A DNA stretch of 64,000 nucleotides from Shinisaurus crocodilurus (lineage: Eukaryota > Chordata > Lepidosauria > Squamata > Shinisauridae). The position numbers were made by a program, and so were the translations under genes. Every line of letters begins with the position of its first letter. Position 1 is the stretch's first letter. The stretch is from the NCBI GenBank assembly GCA_021292165.1, contig CM037876.1, positions 282,446,521-282,510,520 on the forward strand. The letters are read 5' to 3'. The notes beneath the pieces are model-generated. The model was not told where the DNA came from. It saw only the letters and a list, made by a program, of their open reading frames with translations, and did no database searches. Of this stretch, positions 1 through 11,880 are shown piece after piece.

Positions 1-649
1 TTCACCCTGTATATAGCTGATCACAATTCATTTTTAATTGGCACAAAGCTTGTGTTCTGAGAGAATTTTTACTTGCTTTGGAGAAGAGATATCATTTACA
101 GATAAATTTCTTAATTAGACACCATTAGATTTCATAAAAAGATTTCAGGCCATCTTCTGACATTTACCATCTTTGGGTTTTTTGTATGTGTGTTCTGCAT
201 GACTTCTGGGTTAGCTGTGAGATAAACAATTATCTTTATGCATTTCAGGAGCGGGGAAGAAATTATAAAAATAAGGAGAAATTGTAGACTTTCTTTTGGA
301 GATAAAATGAATTCCAAAGGCAAAAGCTTCATAAAATGCTACCTTCTACCTTCTAAGTCCTGCCTTATTCCAGATCCCAGTATGCCTCCAATCTTTCAAC
401 TGGAAAAGTAGTTACTCCACCTCTTATCCATTTTACAAATCCCCGTGGGTTGCTCAGGTTTTTTAATATATGGAAACGCAGCTGTAAGCAAAGCAGCACT
501 GCTACTTGCTACATCACAAAATCAGGGATGCTGCTGAAAATGGCAGTGTCTCACCAAGTTATACCCTTGCCATCCATAGCATGTAGTTCAACTTATCTTG
601 TATATTCTTACAATGTACATTGCCCTGCTCCATTTCATTGGCTGTAGCT

Positions 650-652
<3 letters not shown>
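1..652. other. Intron, no recognised element
   Basis: AT-rich intronic sequence downstream of the last visible CEP128 donor. Short open frames here have no recognisable protein character. I see no clear repeat family before the GA microsatellite. Confidence 0.5.
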
Positions 653-695
<43 letters not shown>

Positions 696-717
696 ACGCA
701 CGCACGCACGCACGCGC
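653..717. repeat. Compound microsatellite (GA)n-(CACG)n
   Basis: About 21 GA dinucleotides are directly followed by five CACG-type tetranucleotides, a compound simple repeat. It makes a Ser/Leu-repeat open frame on the opposite strand that is not a gene. Confidence 0.95.
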
Positions 718-884
718 TGTGTGTATATTTTGGGGGGAAATGCTCAGAACAGTGGCATCAGTATATAGTTGCACTATAGAGGGTGAGGGAGGAAACTGAC
801 ACGGGGCTGCCATTTTCAGCAGCAGCCCCACATTTCTGATAATGTGCTGTTTGGGAACAGGTCTGCAAAACTGGAATTTTTACT

Positions 885-1588
885 GCCTACTAGATACTTG
901 GCTCAACAATACTACAAGTGAGAAGGATCTTGGAATTGTTGTAGATCACAAGCTGAATATGAGCCAGCAAAGTGATGTGGCTGCAAAAAAAGGCAAATGC
1001 TATTTTGGGTTGCATTAATAGAAGCATAGCTTCAAAATCATGGGAAGTACTAGTTCCCCTCTACTCAGCACTGGTTAGGCCTCATCTTGAGTACTGCGTC
1101 CAGTTCTGGGCACCACACTTTAAGAAGGATGTAGACAAACTGGAAAGGGTTCAGAGGAAGGCAACAAAGATGATTAGGGGACTGGAAACAAAGTCCTATG
1201 AGGAGAGACTGAAAGAGCTGGGCATTTTTAGCCTTCAGAAGAGAAGACCGAGGGGGAGATATGATAGCGCTCTTCCAGTACTTGAAAGGCTGTCACACAG
1301 AGGAGGGTCAGAATCTGTTCTCGTTCATCCCAGACTGAACGACACGGAATAATGGGCTCAAGTTACAGGAAGCCAGATTCCACCTGGACATCAGGAAAAA
1401 TTTCCTGACTGTTAGAGCAATACGCCAATGGAACCAACCACCGAGGGATGTGGTGGGCTCTCCAACACTGGAGGCATTCAAGGTGCAGTTTGACAGCCAT
1501 CTGTCAGGGATGCTTTGACTTGAGCAGGTTGTTGGACTTGATGGCCTTATAGGCCCCTTCCAACTCTACTTATTCTATGATTCTACAA
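885..1588 (+). pseudogene. CR1 LINE, 3' end of pol plus 3' UTR
   Basis: The plus strand carries the C-terminal end of a CR1 reverse-transcriptase ORF. It shows the typical [19 protein letters not shown] block, then [16 protein letters not shown] and [17 protein letters not shown], followed by a CR1 3' UTR. It ends in GGACTTGATGGCCTTATAGG and ATTCTATGATTCTA, the CR1-type terminus. The frame breaks after about 126 codons, and the RT palm and endonuclease are absent, so it is a 5'-truncated dead copy. It ends about 70 bp from the host exon at 1658. Confidence 0.92.
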
Positions 1589-1657
1589 ATCAGGGTTGGA
1601 CCGACCAGGGAAAATAAAAGGAATTTGTTGCTAATGAATATGGCCTAATAAACTCAC

Positions 1658-1850
1658 CATTCTTCTCTTGGTAAATTCCATCAAGGAGTTGCTCCTGCTT
1701 TTCTATTTTGCCCATGAGATTTTGGTGCTCAGTCTCTTTGCTCACGGTGAGCAGCTTCAATTGCTCTCGGCTCTGTAGCAGGTGATGCCGGAGCCTCTTT
1801 TCCTTAGTCTCTCTCTCCTTCACTTCTTCACACAACCATCGAAGTTTAGT
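1658..1850 (-). CDS. CEP128: CEP128 exon, C-terminal coiled-coil segment
   Basis: A 193-bp exon with a CTTCTAG acceptor and a GTGAGT donor, beginning in phase 0 and ending in phase 1. It encodes TKLRWLCEEVKERE, KRLRHHLLQSREQLKLL and KQEQLLDGIYQEK, which match the C-terminal coiled coil of CEP128 with high similarity. A further run of open frame past the donor is intronic. The remaining C-terminal exons lie outside the window, before position 1. Confidence 0.95.
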
Positions 1851-2013
1851 CTAGAAGAAAACGTATTTACATAATACTTACAGGGTGAGAGCTTTATTAC
1901 AGTGTTTCTCAACTACAGTTCCATAGCAAACCTTTGCCAAATCCAATATGAGATAGAATTCAGGAAGCTTTTGCAGTTGTAGTCCTGTCAGTATTCCCCC
2001 CCCCTTTCATTCA

Positions 2014-2047
<34 letters not shown>
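2014..2047. repeat. (CA)n microsatellite
   Basis: An uninterrupted run of CA dinucleotides preceded by a short C-run and TTCATTCACATTCAC. Confidence 0.95.
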
Positions 2048-2048
<1 letters not shown>

Positions 2049-3737
2049 TTCCTGTAAACTTTTGCCAGTTTTAATTCATATCCTCTCATGGAAAGGTAGG
2101 TTAAAAACACAAAACAAAGTGAAATTCACCAAGATGGGTGTTGAGTATAGCAATTACTATTTCCTGTCAAGTCCTGAAGCCAAAGAAGGTTAGAATCTAT
2201 ATTACATCTGAAGTATGGGAGATTCCATAATCCAGCATAACCAATCTATATGCAGATTATGTTTCTCAATTCACCCCTGCATGCACAAGTGCACTATGTA
2301 TGGATAAATCCTGCATTTGTCAATGCTCCTGCCCCACATCCATACCATCAAAAGGCGGTCAATACTGCCAGCTTTGACAGAACCAATCACCAATTTAAGA
2401 TATTTGCACCTTGCCTTTCAAAAGCTTCAGGAGGCCTCTGTAAAACATATTTAAACCACAGTATTTAATAAAACCTACAAAATTATTAGAAGAGCAAAGT
2501 AGTACATAAACAAAAAAAACCTTCAGACAAAGAAAAAACCAAAAACCAAACACTTTTTTGGATCAAATATGTTTCACATCCCCTACGGAAAGTAGAGAAG
2601 GAAGAACAGCGATGAATCTCATCAAAGAGAACCACCTTCAGGTTACCAATATTGATTGCTGGGTGTTGCTTTGCAGAGATACGCCAGAAAATAAGGCTTC
2701 TGGCTCAAAAGGCAAACATTTCCATACAAAAACACACACATTTCTGACCTAATGAAGATGTTCCCAAATACCTTGGGTTGGATCCAAAAGTGCCCTTTTG
2801 CACACAGAAGGCATCTTCTACTCATGGTAGGGAGGTTTTACACTTCACACTCATGCTAGAGCACCACATGACAATACACTGTTTTGGAGAATACACTGTG
2901 TATTCCTGAGAGTTTGTAGAACCTGAAATGGAATGCCTGCTTGCCCTTTAGAAGATGGTTTTGCACTGCACACCAGTGTCTTTCGTGGTGTCTTTTAGTT
3001 CTAGATATATCCTGTTGTCTATGTGATGCCATATTTACTTCTAAAAAAAGTTAACTAATGCAATGATTGCACTTACACCACACGCTACCTTTCACCTTTT
3101 ATATACTTTCTTGCTGAAGATCTTGGGTCACGTGTGAATAAAAGACAGAGAACGATACACATCAATAACTAGCACTAGCTTCTCGTCATGTGCCAAAAGC
3201 ACAGAATAGTCTTAGTATTTTTGAATTTATACACTATCAATGTGAACTTTGGGGGAAAGACTAAAGAATTTGAAATGCTAAGAGCTGAATCAGTTAAAGC
3301 TGGGTAACAAATACAGCTCAAAGTTTATGCATTGTAACTCTGCAATTTAGTCATGACTGTCAAAACAGCCAGAGGGAGTATCCTGCATCAAAGGTTATCA
3401 GTAGCTTTTTAAGAAAAAGAGTTTACTTTGTACAGGAACAAAGTTGACATATGGACCTAATCCTAGCTGTTTTTAGTGGTTTATGGTTGTTTTTAAATAA
3501 TGACAATAGTTTCCACAAATATTTCAAACTGGTGAAGTGATTTCAGATGTTCAAATCATATTTTAAAATCATTACCTTAAGAAATGAGGCTTTTGCCCTG
3601 TACTCCCTTGCTGCCCTGTACTCCCTTGCTCAAAATAAATCCCTTACATTTCAAGTAGGTAACCCTATTCAAGCATTCGATCGAATGTGTGATGGCTTTC
3701 CAGTGTTTCAGGCAGGATTTTTTTTCTTAGCCCTATC
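2048..3737. other. Intron, no recognised element
   Basis: AT-rich intronic sequence. I see no SINE head, terminal inverted repeats or coding signal. A tandem 15-bp duplication (TGTACTCCCTTGC-type) occurs near 3598-3628. Confidence 0.4.
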
Positions 3738-3915
3738 TAGATTTCATAGATTTCATAGATCATAGAGTTGGAAGGAGCCTACAAGGCTATCGAGTCCAAC
3801 CCCCTGCTTAATGCAGGAAACTAGAGGAGGGGTCTCCCATCCAAGTAATAACCAGGCTTGACCCTGCTTAGCTTTCCACACTCAGACAAGCTGAGCCAGC
3901 ATAAGCCACAGGCCT
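3738..3915 (-). repeat. 5S rRNA-derived SINE with CR1-like tail
   Basis: Read on the minus strand, the copy starts GGCCTGTGGC and passes through GAAAGCTAAGCAGGGTCAAG and ACTTGGATGGGAGACC, which are the 3' half of 5S rRNA including its internal promoter region. It then has a short linker and a CR1-like tail (GGACTCGATAGCCTTGTAGG, CCTTCCAACTCTATGATC) ending in degenerate ATGAAATCT repeats. A second copy lies at 23383-23550 in the opposite orientation. This is a retroposon, not a 5S gene. Confidence 0.85.
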
Positions 3916-6034
3916 GTGTATTCTAGGGATATTCTAGGGATTGAACCTGGGAGGAATCCAGCCAGTCATGCCCCCTCCCAGCATCCCCCTCTCTCCACTG
4001 CCGCCACCTGGTTTACCATCCTGCTCCACACAGACATTCTGCATTCTGCAGCCAATCAGTATGCCCATTCATCAGTGGGCTGTTTTGCGGGTGGTTGTCA
4101 CCTTAGGGGTTTTTCCCTAAAGATTTTTCAATTCCTGCAAATCGTGGGGTCCCTCCCAAGCATGCTGATACCTCCCCTCTTGTTTCTCAGTGGCCCCATT
4201 TTGTCTACAATCCTGTGAAAACTCAGGAGCTGAATTCCCTATTAGAGGGAGTGAAATGTTATATATACACACTGCCACATGTAGTTCCATGCACATTTCT
4301 CAAACAGCCCTCCATAACATAAGGCAAACTACTTTTGAAACTGAGGGGTCATTAAAAAAACAACAACACAATTTTATATTACCCGGAGATCTGGTGTGCA
4401 AAGGGGTTGGGATGGCAGAAAACCCTTTCTTGGAAAAAGGAAGGCTGTATGTAAGTGCTAAAAAATAAAGTAGCTCTTTCAATCCTAACCACAAGAATGA
4501 GGGCCTATCTAACCTTAATTTAGAATCTAGCCACAAAGGCTAATTTATGCAGTTAATAAAAGGAGGGGACTGTATCACTTCCAAATTCAAGTGGAAGATT
4601 ACATCTTTGAATAGCCTTCTACGTCTAACTCTGGCCCACAGAAAGCTAGTATGTCGGAAAGTAGGGTTCAAACCTAGCCTTCTAATAGCTCATAAGGAAA
4701 GAATTGTACATCTTCATCTGAAACAATTCAGACCCCCATACAGCATATTGTTATCGTTTTAACACTGAAACACTCATGTATATAGTCCGTTACACAACAA
4801 CCTGCTTTGTCTCACTGTGTGCTTTCCAATTTACCGCAAAGAGTGTACAATGTATAAATTAGGGCTTTGTTTATGTGATTGTTTATCTATAAACCCATTG
4901 CAGGCAGATCAGAAAAGGCACAGATACAGATGGTGCCATCATAGTTCCACTGAAATTATCACAAACCCTTAATTCCTTCAGTCTGTGTGCATGCAGAAAT
5001 ACTTCAATAAAGGCCAGCATTTGTTTGCCATGCCATCATACTTTTCATTTATTTCTTATTTTCCCTTAATGCCATCCTAATACTAAAATGCTATAAACAA
5101 GGACCCATGTCTAGGCTCCAAAGAGTATTTTAGCAACGTGCAAATGCTTATAGACATTCACCAGCATCTTCCATTCCCCCCACCCTGCCCGACCAGCTAC
5201 AGCTCCTCATGCTTAATTGGAGGTTGCTCCCAAACCTGATGGAGATTGCTGGGGGCTGCTTTAGGAACGAGCACTGCGTAAACTCCACAGTGCATGTGGA
5301 GCTCGCCACACAGCCCTCTAAATTTCAGGAAATGTCTTTGGGCTCTTGAAAGCGTTATCTGTAAATGCAAGGAACTCGGGCAATGAGAAAACTGGTGGGT
5401 AAAGCTGTATTTCTTGCAAACCAATTATTAAAGCTGTTTGTTTTTTGGGTGCAAATGTGATGAACTACAGTATTTCTAAAGGCCCCTTCATTTCAAGACT
5501 CACCTATTAATAACAAAGAAAGGATTCAACGGGCAGATTTATGAATCAATTACTACATGCCCTCTGAAAGGTCCTCTTGATACTTGCTGCCTGGGATTTC
5601 AGCATCAACAATCTGAATAGTGAGTCTGTTACCTCTACAGCCCTTGTCCTCCAATTCAAACTCTTATCTCCACTATTTATAGCGATATTCACTCTTGCAC
5701 CATGTGCATTACAAAACTAGCCCATCAATAACTTCAGGCAATCTTGCTAACAAACAAATGCAATTTCACCCAAATCAGTTGGTCAACCTTTTCGCCCACA
5801 TTGTGACCCTAATATACTATGAGGACAAGTCTTGTTTCATGAAGCAGAAAAGGTCTTTCAGATTATGAGAAACTTAATACTACTGAAAGATACAAGATAA
5901 AGTTGCTTACAAAGTCACCGAAGTAAAAAACAATGATTAGAAGTTTACACTCATCTGTTTGATCTATTGTGGAAATATATGATCTATGAAATCTATGAAA
6001 GCTTATAGCCACAACATATCAGGTTCTGTATGAC
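3916..6034. other. Intron, no recognised element
   Basis: Intronic sequence with ordinary base composition. The piece from 3940 to 4220 is richer in C and T and may be an old repeat, but no family was recognised. Short open frames are not protein-like. Confidence 0.4.
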
Positions 6035-6229
6035 TCAGTTCACACAATGAAACAACCCACAGTTTGTTAACCGTGAATTGTTCAGGAAGAAGCAGGAGCA
6101 AGTGTGCTAGCTCCCAACCACTTGGCCATGTCTGGTGGGCTAAACAACCCAGGGACACTCCGTCCCTGAATTATCCTCCGTGATGTCCAAATGGTTAACA
6201 AACCATGGGTTGTTTCATTGTGTAAACTG
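6035..6229. mobile_element. Palindromic MITE-like element
   Basis: The two ends are inverted copies: CAGTTCACACAATGAAACAA at the left mirrors TTGTTTCATTGTGTAAACTG at the right, and the inverted match continues through AACCCACAGTTTGTTAACC-type sequence for about 37 bp. There is no coding capacity. The CA...TG ends suggest a hAT-type non-autonomous element, but I could not define an unambiguous 8-bp target duplication. Confidence 0.7.
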
Positions 6230-6707
6230 GGTCTATGTCTCTTAAGACATTTCCAAGCAAATGTGAATTCAAAGCAATGAAGTTCAAGACCTCAGAAAAT
6301 AGGAGTGAAAAGGAGGACTTTTCAAAACTTCATTAAATATTTGAGCCCAGTACAAACATAATGCTGCTCAGTCTCCTTACCATGGTTAGGAGTGGGTATA
6401 TGCTGTGGGTATATGCACTCTCCCCTCCTTGCCCATGAATTTCCTATCCTTTGATCTGGGGTGTTAACCATACTGCAGCAATATGTCTGCACCAGCTGTT
6501 TTCACTAGTCATGGCCAGATACAAATTATAGTTTGCAACCATGGTTAGAAGCGAGTTTGTAAATGGTGGCTTGGAGCTAGGCAAGGCTAGTGAAAAATAC
6601 TTGTGCAGATGTAATGCTGCACTGTAGTTAATTTCAAACATGGAAGGAAGGGGGGAAAGGAAGGGAAAGGAGCAAGGAAGAGAGAGCCTACAGGGTGCTC
6701 CCAATCT

Positions 6708-7220
6708 CTGAGACTGTTTAGCTTAGAAAAAAGGTAAGGGGAGACATGATAGAAGTGTACAAAATTATGCATAGGTGTGGATAAGGACGATAGGGAGACA
6801 TTTTCCTCCCTCTCTCATAATATTAGAACACAGGGTCATCTGATGAAGCTGATTGCTGGGAGATTCAGGACAGATAAAAGGAAGCACTTCTTCACACAGC
6901 ACATAGTTGTGAAACTACGGAATTCACTTCCACAAGATGAAGTGATGGCCACCAATTGAAAAGGGGATTGGACAAATTCCTGGAGGATAAGTCTATCAAT
7001 GGCTACTACTCCTGATCACTATATGCTACCTCCAGTTCCAGAAGCAGTATGCCTATGTACACCAGCTGCTGGGGAACATGAGCAGGAGGGTGCTATTGAA
7101 CTCATGTCCTACTTGTGGGTTTCCACAGGCGGCTGGTTGGCCACTGTGTGAACAGAATGCTGGACTAGATGGACCCTTGGTCTGAACCAGCATGGCTCTT
7201 CTTCTGTTCTTAAGCATGGT
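6708..7220 (+). repeat. CR1-like LINE 3' region
   Basis: The sequence contains the CR1/L3 3' pattern: GGGGAGACATGATAGAAGTG, GGAAGCACTTCTTCACACAG, TGGCCACTGTGTGAACAG, CTGGACTAGATGGACCCTTGG, and a terminus of GGCTCTTCTTCTGTTCTTA. This is a different CR1 subfamily from the copy at 885-1588. No intact reading frame remains. Confidence 0.88.
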
Positions 7221-7695
7221 TAGGTGATCAGGCAGAGTTATACCTACTTCAGGCCACTGTTATATCTGTGTTGAACACTAACAGAACAAAACATTATGTT
7301 GAAATTATCTTATCATATTTTTTTTGTACATGCAAGACTAAAAGCCGTATAAAATACAGATAAGGAGAAAAAACTGAGGTTCCAGTCCACATTACTATAC
7401 TCATATGAGAATATCCAGGAGATGGGCAAAACACTGCAACCTTCTTCAAAAACACAGTCTAGTTGTTACTGCAAGTGTGAATTATCACTGTGCAATTTTG
7501 GTGATGGTTTGTCTCAACCTTACAGATAGAGTACCCACTGAAATAGATGAAAGTGTGACTAATGCCAATATACATGTACAGAACATAGTTTTAAGACATA
7601 TGTATTCTGTGCATCTCCTCCTAACTAATTAGGGATTCGTTCAGATTAAAAGGTGTAGCTAAATCTTAACTTAATCCTTAAAAAACAGTACTTAC
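7221..7695. other. Intron, no recognised element
   Basis: Intronic sequence between the CR1 tail and the 60-bp CEP128 exon. No repeat or RNA gene was recognised. Confidence 0.4.
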
Positions 7696-7755
7696 CTTTG
7701 TTTCTGCTAACCAGCGATGAGGGTCGTTCTGTACCCCAGGTGTAAGTGATATTGC
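7696..7755 (-). CDS. CEP128: CEP128 micro-exon with DPHRWLAE motif
   Basis: A 60-bp phase-0 exon of exactly 20 codons, found by reading between AATTTAG (acceptor) and AAG/GTAAGT (a near-consensus donor). It encodes a short linker followed by NDPHRWLAETK. The DPHRWLAE signature, directly followed in the next exon by TKLRWLCEE, is a recognisable and conserved landmark of CEP128. It is too short to be seen in a simple open-frame scan, so an automated annotation could omit it. Confidence 0.93.
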
Positions 7756-8539
7756 CTAAATTAAATATTTAAAAAGTGAGTAAATCAATCAATCAATCAC
7801 AGGATATGCATTATACACAACTGGTTAAACATTTCCATTAGAATGCCTATTTTTAATCTGTATTTGTTCAGTTCACATTTAGGGCTGAGCAACATATTAC
7901 TCAGTAAATCTTTTAAGCACAAAAATAGGGGCTTGGGGAGGGCAAATGTTATCCTTTGTTCCTCCTAGTAACAGTTTTGTGATATCACTAAAGACAAACA
8001 AATGAAATTAGATTAAGGGCAATGACTATACAGGAAGCACTGTCCTTACTCTGAATAAGCTTGGCTTGCCCTTAGTGACATTGGCTACATAAGGATGTCA
8101 CTTTTGCTAAGGTGAGGACCAATTTGAAGGAAAAAATAGTGCCAAAGTTGTAGCCAATATGGGCCTGCAAAGAGACTCACAATGAAACACAGCTGTTTGC
8201 CTAAATGTCACAAACAGTGGGACACAGGACTTGCAAATATATGTTGAGGGGTACAGCTTGCTTAAGTGTGCATTGGGAGCACCCTCTCTCTGCAGTGCCC
8301 CCTCATGAAACATCACTGAATCCTACTCCCATATAAGTTACCCAGGAAGAGACAGCCTATTTGCAGGGGGCAGTATTTATTTATTCCTATAAACAAGAAG
8401 AGGCTTCCAGTTTCAGCTTAGCTCTAGTCACATTTAATGTGTTAGCTTTCAAATTTCATCAATCTAGAATAATGGAATTCTACTTTTCGTCATTTTCCAC
8501 AGCATTAATTACAGTTAACAAAAAAAGTAGAAAGTGCTT
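7756..8539. other. Intron, no recognised element
   Basis: Intronic sequence upstream (in gene sense) of the micro-exon. A short CAAT tandem run occurs near 7785-7799. Nothing else was recognised. Confidence 0.4.
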
Positions 8540-8736
8540 TATTTATTTATTTATTATATTTTTTTAATCGCCCATCTGGCCGGTCACCCGGCCACCCTGG
8601 GCGATGTACAATTAAAATACAGTAAAACACAATAAAATATAATGATTAAACCAAAATAAAAAATTCTTATTAAAAACCTAACCCACCCCATATTCCCGCC
8701 TGAACAGCCATGTTTTTAATGCACGGCGGAAGCTCA

Positions 8737-10628
8737 TCACGGAGGGGGCATGGCGAAGGTCACTAGGGAGGGAGTTCCATAATGTGGGGCCGCCACAGAG
8801 AAGGCCCTCTTCCTAGTCCCCACCAGCCTGGCTGCTCTGGCTGATGGGATAAGGAGAAGGCCGTCCGTGGCAGACCTTGTTGAGCGGCCTACTTGATGTT
8901 GCTGGAGGCGCTCCTTGAGATAAGCTGGGCCGGAGCCGTGTAGGGTTTTAAAGGTCAAAACCAACACCTTGAATTCGGCTCGGCAAGCAACTGGTAGCCA
9001 GTGCAACTCATTAAGCACTGGCGTGATGTGATCACGCCGGCGGCTGCCCTTAATCAGGCGAGCCGCCGCGTTCTGTACCAGCTGAAGCTTCCGGACCGTC
9101 TTCAAGGGTAACCCCACGTAGAGCGCATTACAGTAGTCTAGGCGAGAGGAGACCAAGGCATGAACCACTGATGGGAGCAGGTGATTAGGAAGGTAGGGGC
9201 GCAGCTGCCGTATCAGATGGAGTTGATACACCGCTGCCCGGCTCACAGCTGCCACCTGAGCCTCCATGGACAGCTGGGAGTCTAGAATGACCCCCAAGCT
9301 GCGGACCTGGTCCTTCAGGGGTAGATGTACCCCATTCAGCACCAGGTCAACATCCCCTAACCTTCCCTTGTCCCCCACCAGAAGTACCTCGGTCTTGTCG
9401 GGGTTCAGTTTCAGCATGTTCCTTCCCATCCAGCCAGCCACTGACTCCAGGCACTTGGACAGGGTCTCAACGGCCAACCTTGGTGAGGACTTAAAACAGA
9501 GGTAGAGCTGCGTGTCATCTGCATACTGATGACACTGCACCCCAAACCTCCTGATGATAGCTCCCAGCGGCTTGAGGTAGATGTTGAATAACATCGGGGA
9601 GAGGATGGAACCCTGCGGCACTCCACAAGTGAGCAGCCGAGGGTCCGAAGCCTCTTCCCCGAGAACTACCCTCTGATACCTTCCAGAGAGGAAGGACCGG
9701 AACCACTGCAATACAGTGCCTCCCAAGCCCAACCCCTCCAGACGGTCCAGGAGGATACCGTGGTCAACGGTATCAAAAGCCGCCGAGAGATCGAGGAGGA
9801 CTAGAAAGGAGCATTCGCCCCTATCCAAAGCCCTCCTCATATCATCCACCAAGGCGACCAAGGCCGTCTCCGTCCCATGTCCAGACGTGAAGCCCGACTG
9901 GCACGGATCTAAATAATCGGCTTCATCCAAGTGTGCCTTCAACTGAGCACCCACCACCCGCTCGATCACCTTGCCCAGAAATGGTAAATTGGAGACTGGG
10001 CGAAAGTTGTTTAAATCCTGGGGATCCAAGGAGGGCTTCTTTAGAAGTGGTCTTATTACTGCCTCCTTGAGGGCTGATGGCAGCACTCCCTCCTCGAGGG
10101 AGGCATTCACCACCGCCTTGATCCCCTCACCAGTCTCTCCCTACAGCTCATGATGAGCCAGGACGGGCAAGGGTCAAGCAAGCAGGTGGTCGGCCTCACA
10201 GATGAAAGCACCTTGTCCACTTCATCAGAAGGAAGAAGCCGAAACCGATCCCACAAAACCGGTCTGCCATTGGCCTCCTCCCGCTCACTCCCTGTGTCCA
10301 CGACGTACGATATCCCACTCCTAATCCGATCGATTTTATCTGCGAAGTGCTTCGCTAAAGCCTCACAGGAGGCTTTTGACTGTTCCAGTGGGTCCGGAGC
10401 AACTGGACCGACCAGACTCCGGACCACTTGGAACAGCCTCCTGGGGCAGCACTCTGCAGACGCAATGGAGGCAGCATAGAAATTCTTTTTTGCTGCCTTC
10501 ACCGCCACCCGGTAGGCTGAAGATGCAGCTCTAACCCGTGTTCGATCGTCTTCGGAACGGGAATTTCGCCATCGCGCTCTAGCCTTATCACCTCTTGTTT
10601 CAGAGCTCGCAGCGACGGAGTGAACCAT
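8737..10628 (-). pseudogene. L2 LINE reverse transcriptase region
   Basis: The main part (10113-8737) is a 458-codon open frame with the RT palm intact: FLVLLDLSAAFDTVDH (motif A aspartate), CGVPQGSILSP (motif B), QYADDTQLYL (motif C), then NPDKTEVLLVG and the thumb. A linker region between endonuclease and RT lies in another frame at about 10575-10140. The C-terminal end shifts frame near 8793: a frame change replaces the expected tail, and the family-typical FRRALKTWLF words appear afterwards in a different frame. Catalytic residues are complete, but the ORF is in at least three pieces. Confidence 0.88.
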
Positions 10629-11698
10629 GGCGCCGCGCGAGCTCTGTTTAGGCGAAGAGGGCGCTTCGGGGCAACTCGGTCTAATGCCCTGGTGATTGCA
10701 GCATTCCAGTCATCCACCAGGGTCTCGACCGAGCTACCGTTTGTGTGCTCCAATTCCCCAAGCGCGTTCAGGAATCCATCCGGATCCATAAGACGCCTGG
10801 GGCGGACCATCCTAATAGGTCCCTCACCCCTGCAGAGGGGTTGTGGCACCGAGAAATCCAACCCCACCAGATAGTGATCTGACCATGACAAGGGGGTGGT
10901 GGATATACCCCCGATTTCCAGATCATTTCCCCCCTCTCCAGAAACAAAAACCAAGTCCAGCGCATGACCGGCTACATGGGTAGGTCCAGTTAATACAGGG
11001 TGCAGCTCCCAGGAAGCCATGGTCTCCATGAAGTCCCGAGGTGCCCCCGTGAGGGCAGCCCCCGAATGCACGTTAAAGTCCCCCAACACCAATAGCCTGG
11101 GGGACAAGACACGCACATCAGAGACCACCTCCAGCACCTCGGCCAGGGAGTCTGTCGTGCAGCGGGGTGGACGGTACACGAGCAGAATCCCCAGACTGCC
11201 CTTTGGACCCAACCTCCAGTATATGCACTCAATAAACTTGGTCTCCCGGAGAGGGAGTCTGGTGAGGACCAAGGACTCCCGGTAGATAACAGCCACTCCC
11301 CCTCCCCGTCCCCCAACCCTTGGCTGCTGGGCACACGAGAAACCAGCCGGACACAAGGCCGCCAGAGTTGGAGCAGCAGCCTCGTCCAGCCAGGTTTCCG
11401 TAATACATGCCAGGTCCGCACCCTCATCCAGGATCATGTCATGGATTACAGATGTTTTTTGGGTAACGGACCTGGCATTACACAGCAGCAAATGCAAGGG
11501 TGGGGAAGAAGCCACACACACCCCAGTTATCCCTTGGCTCTGGGCAGGCCTGGAACAAGGGATAGATATTAAGCATCGATCCCCTGTTCCCCTTAATCGG
11601 CATGGCCTGCCCCTAGCACTCTGCCAGCGTCTGCCGCTCAACAATGGTATGTTTTGCCCCCCGGAACTCCCCCCATCATCTCCCTGAGATGAACACAT
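10499..11698 (-). pseudogene. L2 LINE apurinic-type endonuclease region
   Basis: A 399-codon open frame holding an exonuclease/endonuclease/phosphatase domain that would nick target DNA for target-primed reverse transcription. Visible catalytic and fold motifs in order are: the N-bearing LLLCNARSV strand, the TETWL glutamate, the VYRPP loop, LGDFNVH, the THVAGHALDLVF block and the SWSDHYLV histidine motif. All key residues appear present. The downstream RLERD-to-RWRNSRSEDDR transition near 10575 occurs in another frame, showing a frameshift that cuts the endonuclease from the polymerase. Confidence 0.88.
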
Positions 11699-11808
11699 GC
11701 CCCCCCTGCTTCCGCCGATCAGGCGGGAGACCCACCCCTAAAACCAACCCCTAAAATCCCTAGAACCCCAACCCAGCTCAGACAGGGGGGAGGGCCCTCG
11801 CCCTCGTG

Positions 11809-11880
11809 CCACCCCCCAAGTGGCTCCCCCAAAGGGGCGACCCCTTTGGCGTCGTCCCCTTCGGGGACGTCGCCGCCCCG
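11809..11880 (-). promoter_or_regulatory. GC-rich hairpin leader of the LINE
   Basis: Between the monomers and the endonuclease ORF are nested inverted repeats: CCCAAAGGGG / CCCCTTTGG, and a 12-bp arm pair GGCGTCGTCCCC and GGGGACGTCGCC closing on a TTCG loop with one mismatch. In the LINE RNA these would fold into stable stems. A role in translation or RNP assembly is possible but not shown. Confidence 0.6.

Noticed and set aside
559..831. Ser/Leu-repeat frame on the minus strand
   Set aside because: Produced by translating the (GA)n microsatellite.
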